Assembly: GCF_040760075.1 (NCBI RefSeq)
Contig: NZ_CP142884.1
Coordinates: 1,736,001-1,800,000, forward strand
Origin: Sphingobacterium sp. R2
GTDB lineage: Bacteria > Bacteroidota > Bacteroidia > Sphingobacteriales > Sphingobacteriaceae
Reading direction: 5' to 3'
DNA length: 64,000 nt
Both the position numbers and the translations under genes were made by a program. Position 1 is the stretch's first letter, and every line of letters starts with the position of its first letter. Below the pieces are notes generated by a model. That model saw only the letters and a program-made list of their open reading frames with translations. It had not been told where the DNA came from and ran no database searches. This document shows, piece by piece, positions 18,084 to 24,975 of the stretch.

Positions 18084-18105
18084 TTGATGACGCTAATGTC
18101 ATCAA
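18084..18105. promoter_or_regulatory. Perfect palindrome, candidate operator
   Basis: TTGATGAC (18084-18091) and GTCATCAA (18098-18105) are perfect 8-bp arms with a 6-nt spacer. They lie in the divergent gap, about 35 nt upstream of the peptidase -7 element. Spacing and symmetry fit a dimeric regulator site; no protein can be assigned. Confidence 0.4.
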
Positions 18106-18198
18106 ATCTTGACGAAAATCTACCATTGGTTGTGCAATTGGCTTGGTTTTGGTTATGGGATTTATTTATTGAGTTAAAATCAATTTTACTTTTTATTT

Positions 18199-19056
18199 AT
18201 GGATAATCTATATTATAAGTCCTCTGGAAAGGCTCCTGTATTAGCTATTGTTGGTTCCCTGATACTAGGTACTTTGGGTGCCATTGTATTGGCTATTGTT
18301 TACATCGCTTTACAATGGTTTATACCCATTATTTACTTTAATGTATTTATTACCTTAGGTTTTGGTGCTGGAATATTCTATGTGCTGAATTTTTGTTTCA
18401 AACAATGGAAATTAAGGAATAGGGGGATAGCCATTTTGATCACATTATTGGTCGCCATTTTAGCCTTTTATGCACAGTGGGCTTTGTTTGTATCATTAAT
18501 GTACAATGCGGAAGGAACAATGGGCGGAGATACCTGGGTAAAATCGTCTTTTAACCTTGAAGGTTTTAAAGCTTTTTTCTTACACCCGACATTTATTTGG
18601 GAAGCGATGCAAGGTTTAAATGAAGTAGGTACGTTTACCCTGAAAAAGAGCCCGGTTTCGGGCGGTATGTTGTGGGCCGTGTGGGCTATTGAAATGGGTA
18701 TTATATTGATTACTCCAATCATTATGGCTTTCCGCGGCATCACTATCTATCCATTTTCTGAAAAAGACGAAGTATGGATGAATAAACGCGCTTTGCCGGG
18801 AAGGTTAAAGTATGTGGCTGATAAAGATGCCGTAGTCAGCTCGTTGGGCAACCATGATTTTGCCTATGTATACGACTATCTATCGGAAGAAGAAGAACAT
18901 CTCTCTTTCGCCACCGCTGAATTATATGAATCTGAAACGGACGACCATCAATATTTGACGATCTATAATCATCAATTTACGGAAAAGAAAGGCAAGCTGG
19001 AAGAAAAGAAGGATGAGGTGATTGAGTTCTTGCGAATAAACAGAAATAGTTTGTAG
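18199..19056 (+). CDS. Uncharacterised multi-span membrane protein
   Basis: I do not recognise the family. Of 285 residues, the first ~190 contain about five hydrophobic segments: ~13-37 (VLAIVGSLILGTLGAIVLAI), ~41-63, ~76-97, and two more around 165-183. After ~190 the protein becomes soluble and acidic, including a DYLSEEEEHLSFATAELYES stretch and a lysine/glutamate-rich end (EKKGKLEEKKDEVIEF). The layout suggests an inner-membrane protein with a cytoplasmic tail. Monocistronic. The 11-nt periodic repeat array starts 35 nt after its stop. Confidence 0.6.
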   Translation: MDNLYYKSSGKAPVLAIVGSLILGTLGAIVLAIVYIALQWFIPIIYFNVFITLGFGAGIFYVLNFCFKQWKLRNRGIAILITLLVAILAFYAQWALFVSLMYNAEGTMGGDTWVKSSFNLEGFKAFFLHPTFIWEAMQGLNEVGTFTLKKSPVSGGMLWAVWAIEMGIILITPIIMAFRGITIYPFSEKDEVWMNKRALPGRLKYVADKDAVVSSLGNHDFAYVYDYLSEEEEHLSFATAELYESETDDHQYLTIYNHQFTEKKGKLEEKKDEVIEFLRINRNSL

Positions 19057-19090
19057 AATAGTTGGAAAGGTAATCTATTCGGGTGCCTTT

Positions 19091-19266
19091 CGGCTCTGCT
19101 TCGCCTTTTGTTCGCCGCTTGTTCGCCTTGCGTACTCGTTTTCTCCACCTTGCTCCCACTGTGCGTCCACCTAATAAGTGGGCGCAAGGTGGGCGCAAGG
19201 TGGGCGAACAGTGGGGGAACTCCGAACGAGTTACGAATAAGGGGCGAATGAGTCGGCAACAAGAAT
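19091..19266. repeat. 11-nt periodic inverted repeat array
   Basis: About 16 consecutive 11-nt units run in register from 19091. The left half has CGCC/CACC-type units (CGCCTTTTGTT at 19102, CGCCGCTTGTT at 19113, CGCCTTGCGTA at 19124, CACCTTGCTCC at 19146). After a centre near 19168-19178 the right half has units of the opposite sense (TGGGCGCAAGG twice at 19179 and 19190, TGGGCGAACAG at 19201, then CGAACGAGTTA, CGAATAAGGGG and CGAATGAGTCG). The whole can fold back on itself; ACTCGTT/AACGAGT is one perfect outer pair. It is clearly richer in G and C than its neighbours. It lies between convergent genes and overlaps the last 11 codons and stop of the MBL-rhodanese gene. It resembles an extragenic palindromic repeat more than a terminator. 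Confidence 0.75.
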
Positions 19267-20649
19267 ACCGCCCTTTGCTTTCCATTCATTAATAGAAGGG
19301 CTATAAATTTTGACTTCCTTAATACCATTTTTCGCCAATATCGATGCCGCTATGGTTGCCCGGTCTCCCGATTGACAGTGGAGATACAGCTGTTTACTTT
19401 GGTCAACTTTGCTGAGGTTGTCCTCAATTGTTCCAACAAAGAGATGTGTTGCATTCGGTAAATGGCCCTCTGCGAACTCACTGGCATTGCGCACGTCTAG
19501 AATTTGCGTGTCGGATTTGTCCAAAGCGCTCTTCATTTCTTCAAACCCGATGAGCTGTTGATGTGCTAATGCGATGTCCAAACTGGGGATTGCATCCGGT
19601 GTAATATATCCGGTAACGTGATCCAATCCGATGCGCATAAGTTTACGTGCAACGTCGTCCAATTGGTTTTCTTCTACAATAAGTATAAAAGGATCGGAGT
19701 AATTAAGTATCCAGCCTGCCCAAGTATTAAAAGTCTTGTTGTTTTGAATACTGATGTTACCAGGCAAATATCCCTTTGCAAAGTCCAACTTGTGGCGTGT
19801 ATCAATAATTGTGTTTCCTTTGTGGTATAAATCAAGAAAAGCTTCGTTCGTTAACCTGTTGTATCGAGGAACTTCTGTTTGTAACGGCCGTGCTATTTTG
19901 TTGAGTTTTTTCATCATGGCAAAGTAGCGTGGTGGCTCGGGTTGTCCTGATAAAAGCTCATTCACGAAGGCAGCTTCATTGTTTTGGTATTGAAGTGCCC
20001 AATTCCGTATTTTCTCATAGCCAACGGTCGAACTGGGGACGGCTCCAAGGGCCTTTCCACAGGCGGATCCGGCGCCATGAGCAGGCCATATCTGAATATG
20101 ATCTGGCAAAGTCAAGAAATGTTGCAATGAACGGTACATTTGCTGTGCTCCGATCTCTTTGGTTCCGATCATTCCAGCGGCATTTTCCAATAGATCAGGG
20201 CGGCCAATGTCGCCAACAAATACAAAGTCGCCAGTAAAAATCATAACAGGTTCCATCGTTGCCGGTGTATCAATCAATACAAAGCTAATGCTCTCGGGTG
20301 TATGACCAGGGGTATGTATAACCTTGAAAACGAGGTTTCCAACTTGAAATTGATCGCCATCTTTTAGTCCTTTATGTGGAAAATCGTATTGCCAGTCCAC
20401 CCCACCTTCATCGGATAAATACGGGTGTGCGCCTGTTAATGCTGCCAATTCCAGTGTGCCGGATAGGTAATCGGCATGGATATGTGTTTCCGCAATATGC
20501 GTTATGATCAGATTATTCTTTTGTGCAATCTCAAGATAGGTATCTACATCTCTTTTGGGGTCAATCACTATAGCTACTCCTTTTGCTTGACAGCCAATGA
20601 TATAACTCGAATGAGCAAGAGATGATTCAAAAATGTGTTGAAAAAACAT
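19231..20649 (-). CDS. Persulfide dioxygenase-like MBL hydrolase fused to two rhodanese domains
   Basis: 472 residues. Residues 1-~250 are an ETHE1-type metallo-beta-lactamase fold: metal motif ETHIHADYLSG, then VIHTPGHTPESISF, FTGDFVFVGDIGRPDLL and WPAHGAGSACGK. Two rhodanese domains follow. The first (~270-350, IIDTRHKLDFAKGYLPGNI) has no catalytic Cys in its active loop. The second (~375-465) has it in LYLHCQSGDRATI. This is the CstB-like architecture that oxidises persulfides to sulfite or thiosulfate. It sits last in an operon with TauE- and YedE-type transporters. The final residues (ILVADSFAPYS) are encoded by the 11-nt repeat array, so the C-terminus has probably been altered by it. 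Confidence 0.92.
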   Translation of the reverse strand: MFFQHIFESSLAHSSYIIGCQAKGVAIVIDPKRDVDTYLEIAQKNNLIITHIAETHIHADYLSGTLELAALTGAHPYLSDEGGVDWQYDFPHKGLKDGDQFQVGNLVFKVIHTPGHTPESISFVLIDTPATMEPVMIFTGDFVFVGDIGRPDLLENAAGMIGTKEIGAQQMYRSLQHFLTLPDHIQIWPAHGAGSACGKALGAVPSSTVGYEKIRNWALQYQNNEAAFVNELLSGQPEPPRYFAMMKKLNKIARPLQTEVPRYNRLTNEAFLDLYHKGNTIIDTRHKLDFAKGYLPGNISIQNNKTFNTWAGWILNYSDPFILIVEENQLDDVARKLMRIGLDHVTGYITPDAIPSLDIALAHQQLIGFEEMKSALDKSDTQILDVRNASEFAEGHLPNATHLFVGTIEDNLSKVDQSKQLYLHCQSGDRATIAASILAKNGIKEVKIYSPSINEWKAKGGILVADSFAPYS

Positions 20650-20660
20650 AACGTGTGATT

Positions 20661-21476
20661 TTAATGATTTACAAATTGCATGAATTCGAAAGCAAAGATT
20701 AGGGTGCCAATGCTAATTAAAAAATATCCGAAGATGCCTTTCAATTTTGCTGCATCTAATTTATCTTTCCATTTGGAGCCAATTTGGAGGCCTATTAACG
20801 TGATTAATGTAAAAGTTACTAATATAAACCAATTCATATGTTGTAAGAAATGATAATTTGCGATCAAACCAAATGACGCGTTTAATCCGATTATGAACAA
20901 AGAAGTGGCAATCGCCTGCTTAAGTGGAATCCCTAAGAGTAACACTAGGGCTGGTACAATGATAAAACCGCCTCCCGCACCGACTAAGCCTGTCATAATG
21001 CCAACCAGTGAGCCGACAAGGATAACGTTGAAAATTTGTGCAGGTCTACCCTTGAATGTTGCATCCTGTACCTGTTTTTGTCTTCTTACCATCGCCGTCG
21101 CAGAAATTAATATGACCATCGAGAACAATAGCATGATGATATGGTTTCTGGAAATCTCCATACTCCCGATGTTGAATGACTCGGGTATAGAAACGAGAAG
21201 ATAGCGCTTGGTGAAATAGACTGAAATTAGCGAGGGAAGTAGAAAAATAGTTGTGGTTTTCAAGTCAATTTCCTTCTTTTTTAACGGATAAATTGATCCG
21301 ACCAAGGCTAATATTCCAATAGAAAACAGCGAATAGTCCAATGCATATTGAGGTTCAATATGGAAGATATAGACAAATATGGGGAGTGTTAGGATGCTTC
21401 CGCCGCTACCCATTAGGCCCATAGATAGCCCGACGACGACAGCTAATGTAAATCCAGCTATAAATATTAATTCCAT
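20661..21476 (-). CDS. TauE/SafE family sulfite exporter-like permease
   Basis: 271 residues with about eight hydrophobic spans and the family's two glycine-rich repeats, SMGLMGSGGSILTLPIFVY near the N-terminus and GIMTGLVGAGGGFIIVPALV in the middle. TauE/SafE proteins move sulfite, sulfoacetate or other anions. Located 11 nt upstream of the persulfide dioxygenase, so its likely cargo is an oxidation product such as sulfite. The direction and substrate are inferred from context. Confidence 0.9.
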   Translation of the reverse strand: MELIFIAGFTLAVVVGLSMGLMGSGGSILTLPIFVYIFHIEPQYALDYSLFSIGILALVGSIYPLKKKEIDLKTTTIFLLPSLISVYFTKRYLLVSIPESFNIGSMEISRNHIIMLLFSMVILISATAMVRRQKQVQDATFKGRPAQIFNVILVGSLVGIMTGLVGAGGGFIIVPALVLLLGIPLKQAIATSLFIIGLNASFGLIANYHFLQHMNWFILVTFTLITLIGLQIGSKWKDKLDAAKLKGIFGYFLISIGTLIFAFEFMQFVNH

Positions 21477-21540
21477 TTTCTGTTGCTAAAAATTTAATTT
21501 TTGATCGCGTGGGCTTTCAAAATAGTAGACTACCTGTAGG

Positions 21541-21954
21541 TCAATGGGGCAATTTGTTGCGCAAGATACCGTAAATCCATGTACCCAATAAGGCAAACAA
21601 TAGTACAATGCCAATCGTCCAGTAACCGGCTCCGATCAAAGCAAACATGGGGCCTGGACAAGCACCGGTCAGCGCCCAGCCCAAACCAAAGATGGTGCCG
21701 CCCACTAGATACCGGGTAATGCTTTTATCTTTATCTACGAAGGTGATGTGCGCTCCATGGCTGTCCTTAATTTGTTTCCTTTTGATGATCTGTACGATAA
21801 TAATGGCTGTTGTTAGCGCTGTTCCAATGATACCATACATGTGAAAGGAGCGAAATTGAAACATTTCGTATATTCTATACCAGGATGCTGCTTCCGACTT
21901 ATACAAGATGATGCCAAATAATATGCCTATTAATATGAATTTTAATGCTTTCAT
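21541..21954 (-). CDS. YeeE/YedE (DUF6691) transporter, second half
   Basis: 137 residues with four hydrophobic spans and the conserved Cys motif GWALTGACPGPMFALIG. Together with the preceding gene it makes a split YeeE/YedE-type permease, the family that includes bacterial thiosulfate importers working through a relay of conserved cysteines. ATG 21954 is chosen over the in-frame TTG at 21961-21963, because the upstream gene stops at 21956-21958, leaving a 1-nt gap that fits translational coupling. Confidence 0.88.
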   Translation of the reverse strand: MKALKFILIGILFGIILYKSEAASWYRIYEMFQFRSFHMYGIIGTALTTAIIIVQIIKRKQIKDSHGAHITFVDKDKSITRYLVGGTIFGLGWALTGACPGPMFALIGAGYWTIGIVLLFALLGTWIYGILRNKLPH

Positions 21955-21955
21955 T

Positions 21956-22516
21956 TTATGCAAAGATTAAGGGAAATAAAAAATGGATCATAATTATTCC
22001 ACCGAGGAAGAAGCCGATTACGGCGATCAACGATGGGATCTGGAAGTTGCTGAGCCCTGAAATGGCATGTCCAGAAGAGCAGCCGCCAGCATACCGCGTC
22101 CCGAAGCCGATTAATATACCGCCGATGCTTAAAATTAGAAATTGAAACAAAGATCCGTTAAAAACGAAAATGGATTCGGGTAGGTAACCTTGTATATGGT
22201 CGATAATACCCAGTTCTTTGAGATCTGCCACACTTTTCGCATGGATTTGTGCCGGTGTGCCATCGTCGAGGAAATAATGTGCGATAAAACCTCCGATAAC
22301 GGTTCCGAGTACCAGCAGAAGATTCCAGGATTGTGTCTTCCAGTCGAACCTAAAAAAAGATGAAGTTTTGCCTGCACCGAATACAGTGCACATTGTACGT
22401 AAATTGTTGGACATGCCAAAATCCTTGCCCTGTTTGAGCAGAAGGTACATGACCAGTGCAATTAAAGGACCTGAAATATACCAGGGCCACGGTTGTTTGA
22501 TGTATTCCAATACCAT
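21956..22516 (-). CDS. YeeE/YedE family transporter, first half
   Basis: 186 residues with about five spans and the Cys motif GFGTRYAGGCSSGHAISG typical of YeeE/YedE. First gene of a four-gene sulfur operon (two YedE halves, TauE-like, persulfide dioxygenase-rhodanese). This gene order is common where bacteria handle sulfide or thiosulfate. The start is ATG 22516 (MVLEYIKQPWPWYISGP). The longer frame from 22576 would begin upstream of the TACCTTTG promoter at 22540-22547 and is rejected. Confidence 0.88.
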   Translation of the reverse strand: MVLEYIKQPWPWYISGPLIALVMYLLLKQGKDFGMSNNLRTMCTVFGAGKTSSFFRFDWKTQSWNLLLVLGTVIGGFIAHYFLDDGTPAQIHAKSVADLKELGIIDHIQGYLPESIFVFNGSLFQFLILSIGGILIGFGTRYAGGCSSGHAISGLSNFQIPSLIAVIGFFLGGIIMIHFLFPLIFA

Positions 22517-22539
22517 AACAATGTTCTTAAGTGATGTTA

Positions 22540-22547
22540 CAAAGGTA
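22540..22547 (-). promoter_or_regulatory. -7 element (TACCTTTG) of the sulfur operon
   Basis: Perfect TAnnTTTG on the minus strand, 23 nt before the ATG at 22516. Confidence 0.6.
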
Positions 22548-22569
22548 CATACTGCCTTTGCAAAAGCTT

Positions 22570-22583
22570 GTAACAAATGTTAC
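22570..22583. promoter_or_regulatory. Perfect 14-bp palindrome at the -33 region of the sulfur operon
   Basis: GTAACAAATGTTAC has 6-bp arms and a 2-nt centre, about 26 nt upstream of the -7 element, where RNA polymerase would contact -33. It also reads GTA-N8-TAC, a spacing used by Crp/Fnr-family sites. A half-site TGTTAC recurs at 22535-22540. A repressor or sulfide-responsive regulator site is plausible; no regulator gene is adjacent. Confidence 0.45.
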
Positions 22584-22599
22584 TGAAGGAATCAAGAAT

Positions 22600-23040
22600 T
22601 TATAGGTCGTAATATTCGATATCGGCAGCCCTCAGCGCCTCGCTCAACAGTGGAAGATCGTCTTCCTTTTGGAACAATTTGTTGCGCCATGTTCGAAAAG
22701 CCGGGCCTTTGACCGGGTGGATAATAATTAGGTTGCCGCCAGAGCGCTTCAGATTTCGGATATATGAAATACTGCTTAAAGGAAAAACGACTGTTTTCTT
22801 GGCATTGCTAATGCGGAGCACTTCTTCTTCTAAAATCCATGTCGACGATAATGTCGAAAGCTTAATGGCCAAGTATAAGGCGAAGGGAATCATTAAAAGA
22901 GCGATGATAATCTTGAGGATTTCCTGTACCGGAACTTTGGACATGCCCATTCCAATGAACAGGATTGAAGTCAACAATATAAACATGTATTTTCCACGGT
23001 GCAATGTCGACAATTGAAATGTCTGCGAATTACTCTTCAT
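22600..23040 (-). CDS. Small membrane protein with a PH-like cytoplasmic domain
   Basis: 146 residues, not assigned to a named family. Two hydrophobic spans (~18-34 and ~40-60: MFILLTSILFIGMGM and ILKIIIALLMIPFALYLAI) are followed by a beta-rich domain (STWILEEEVLRIS, TVVFPLSSISYIRNLKRSGG, NLIIIHPVKGPAF). This layout matches small bacterial proteins described as bacterial PH-domain-like. It ends upstream of the sulfur operon promoter and is not part of that operon. Confidence 0.55.
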   Translation of the reverse strand: MKSNSQTFQLSTLHRGKYMFILLTSILFIGMGMSKVPVQEILKIIIALLMIPFALYLAIKLSTLSSTWILEEEVLRISNAKKTVVFPLSSISYIRNLKRSGGNLIIIHPVKGPAFRTWRNKLFQKEDDLPLLSEALRAADIEYYDL

Positions 23041-23201
23041 ACTTTGATAAACTTCCCTTTGGCGTCAATATAGGAAAAATTCTCCAAGTCTTCCTTCCAA
23101 TGTGTTTATCGATTTTTAGAAACGTCGGCTATTGTGGATAAATTAATATAGGAAGAGCAGCCTTGGGACTGGGTTAATGCTTGGAATAGGCAAAAATTAT
23201 G

Positions 23202-23209
23202 CATTTTTG
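23202..23209 (+). promoter_or_regulatory. Imperfect -7 element (CATTTTTG) before mutY
   Basis: Seven of eight positions match TAnnTTTG; the element ends 5 nt before the ATG at 23215. The GTG at 23209 overlaps its last base, which favours the ATG. Confidence 0.3.
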
Positions 23210-23214
23210 TGTTT

Positions 23215-24264
23215 ATGATATTTGGTGAAGAATTGCAAGCATGGTATCAAGAGCATAAGCGAGATCTACCATGGAGAGAAACACATGATGCGTACAAAAT
23301 ATGGCTTTCGGAGATTATTTTGCAACAGACGCGGGTGGAGCAGGGCATGCCGTACTATTATCGCTTTGTGGAGCGATTCAATACCGTAGTCGATTTTGCA
23401 AATGCGGATGAAGACGACATTCTTCACCTTTGGCAAGGCTTGGGGTATTACTCTAGGGGGAGGAATATGCATAAAGCCGCTCGAATTGTCCGGGATCAAT
23501 ATAATGGGATTTTTCCAGTGGATTATAAGACCCTACTAAGCCTTCCTGGTGTAGGGGAGTACACTGCTGCAGCGATATCTTCTTTTGCTAATAATGAAGC
23601 TCAGGCTGTTTTGGACGGGAATGTGTTTCGCGTACTTGCACGCTATTATGGAATAGAAACTCCCATTAATTCAACGGAAGGGAAAAAGGTTTTCGCGGCG
23701 ATAGCGAAAGAAAATCTGGATCACAATCATCCTGCCCAATATAACCAGGCTATTATGGATTTTGGTGCGATCCATTGTAAGCCTAAGCAACCGCTTTGCG
23801 AGCAATGTATGTTTCGCCTTTCTTGCTACGCCTTTACACGCGGCGAGGTCAATCAATTGCCTGTAAAGCTTAAAGGCAAAGGAAGCAGAGATAGATATTT
23901 CAATTATTTTATTTTAAAGAACAGCGATCATCTTCTGATGTCTAAACGCGGTGAAGGTGATGTTTGGCAAAATTTGTATGAGTTTCCACTATTAGAATCT
24001 GATCATACGATGGATATTATTGATATTCTGAACGATAAGTGGTTTGTGTCTTATTTTGGGCAAGACGCTGACCTGAGCATCTTGCAGAAGCAGACTAAGC
24101 ATATTTTAAGTCATCAGAATATTTATGCCACATTTTTTGAAGTGCGGTTAAAAGGTGATTTAATTCAAAAAAAATCAAATTGGGATTATGTAGTTCTAAA
24201 AGATTTAGATAAATTAGCTAAACACAAGTTGATCTTTACTTTTTTGGAAAGGTCAAATTTTTAA
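23215..24264 (+). CDS. mutY: A/G-specific adenine glycosylase
   Basis: Removes adenine mispaired with 8-oxoguanine. 349 residues: catalytic domain with WLSEIILQQTRVEQGMPYYYRF (catalytic Glu region), helix-hairpin-helix LLSLPGVGEYTAAAISSFA followed by the catalytic Asp in AVLDGNVFRVLARY, the [4Fe-4S] cluster ligands CKPKQPLCEQCMFRLSC (C-x6-C-x2-C-x5-C), and a C-terminal NUDIX-like 8-oxoG recognition domain (~225-349). ATG 23215 (MIFGEELQAWY) is preferred to GTG 23209. It is followed 19 nt later by ssb, with which it is probably cotranscribed. Confidence 0.95.
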   Translation: MIFGEELQAWYQEHKRDLPWRETHDAYKIWLSEIILQQTRVEQGMPYYYRFVERFNTVVDFANADEDDILHLWQGLGYYSRGRNMHKAARIVRDQYNGIFPVDYKTLLSLPGVGEYTAAAISSFANNEAQAVLDGNVFRVLARYYGIETPINSTEGKKVFAAIAKENLDHNHPAQYNQAIMDFGAIHCKPKQPLCEQCMFRLSCYAFTRGEVNQLPVKLKGKGSRDRYFNYFILKNSDHLLMSKRGEGDVWQNLYEFPLLESDHTMDIIDILNDKWFVSYFGQDADLSILQKQTKHILSHQNIYATFFEVRLKGDLIQKKSNWDYVVLKDLDKLAKHKLIFTFLERSNF

Positions 24265-24283
24265 CCATTTATGCTTTTAAATT

Positions 24284-24742
24284 ATGTCAGGAGTTAACAA
24301 AGTCATTTTAGTGGGACATCTTGGAAAAGATCCCGAAATTCGTTATTTAGAAGGCAATGTCTCTGTTGCCAGTTTCCCATTGGCAACATCCGAAACCTAT
24401 AATAAAGATGGAAAAAGGGTGGAGCAAACCGAATGGCACAATATTGTAATGTGGCGAGGTCTGGCTGACGTGGCTGTGAAATATCTAACAAAGGGGAAGT
24501 TAGTTTATATTGAAGGCCGATTAAGGACGCGTACTTATGAAGATAAGGAAGGTATTAGACGATACGCTACGGAGGTAGTTGCAGAAACTTTTACACTTTT
24601 GGGTCGTAAATCAGATTTTGAGCCGAACACTGGTACAGCTGCGGGCAATACATCCAATACGCAGGCACAAAAGGTGGAAGATAAAGAAGTTGAAGTTGAT
24701 TTTACCGAAAATGATCAAGAGGATAATCCCTTGCCATTTTAA
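24284..24742 (+). CDS. ssb: Single-stranded DNA-binding protein
   Basis: 152 residues: an OB fold over ~1-110 (VNKVILVGHLGKDPEIRYL, VEQTEWHNIVMWRGLADVA, GKLVYIEGRLRTRTYED), a disordered polar linker, and the acidic C-terminal tip DNPLPF that recruits replication and repair proteins. Lies 19 nt after mutY, giving a small DNA maintenance operon closed by a terminator. Confidence 0.96.
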   Translation: MSGVNKVILVGHLGKDPEIRYLEGNVSVASFPLATSETYNKDGKRVEQTEWHNIVMWRGLADVAVKYLTKGKLVYIEGRLRTRTYEDKEGIRRYATEVVAETFTLLGRKSDFEPNTGTAAGNTSNTQAQKVEDKEVEVDFTENDQEDNPLPF

Positions 24743-24803
24743 ATCTGTAAAAAGTGATGTTTATGTAAAAACTTGACTTTGGTAATCAATCGATGATATT
24801 TAT

Positions 24804-24831
24804 AAAGGCAGGCAAATAAGTCTGCTTTTTT
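24804..24831 (+). terminator. Terminator of the mutY-ssb unit
   Basis: The arms AAAGGCAG and CTGCTTT pair with one bulged G, and a six-T run follows (24826-24831). Located 61 nt after the ssb stop. Confidence 0.6.
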
Positions 24832-24916
24832 GTTTATAATACATTTTGACTACTCGTACAGCATAATTGGCTGCATTTCGTTTTTCAATTATCTAAAGCT
24901 GATGTTGTGTCCATGA

Positions 24917-24950
24917 TCGGCGAATGTCCATAAATTTTCTTTTTCGCCGA
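24917..24950. repeat. 8-bp inverted repeat upstream of pheS
   Basis: TCGGCGAA (24917-24924) and TTCGCCGA (24943-24950) are perfect arms 18 nt apart, ending 9 nt before the candidate pheS -7 element. It would overlap the -33 region, so an operator is as likely as an RNA hairpin. No leader peptide or T-run accompanies it. Confidence 0.35.
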
Positions 24951-24959
24951 AATTTTGGC

Positions 24960-24967
24960 TATGTTTG
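24960..24967 (+). promoter_or_regulatory. -7 element (TATGTTTG) for pheS
   Basis: Perfect TAnnTTTG ending 8 nt before ATG 24976. It overlaps the longer in-frame TTG start at 24955, which is therefore unlikely. Confidence 0.45.
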
Positions 24968-24975
24968 CTTTAATT

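Noticed and set aside
18972..19328. 100-118-codon frames on both strands around the 11-nt array
   Set aside because: An 11-nt period repeats a reading frame every 33 nt and keeps long frames open by chance. The translations are low-complexity repeats with no start signals.
24898..24975. A T-box or Phe-codon attenuator before pheS
   Set aside because: No leader ORF with Phe codons, no T-box conserved bulge and no T-run after the inverted repeat.
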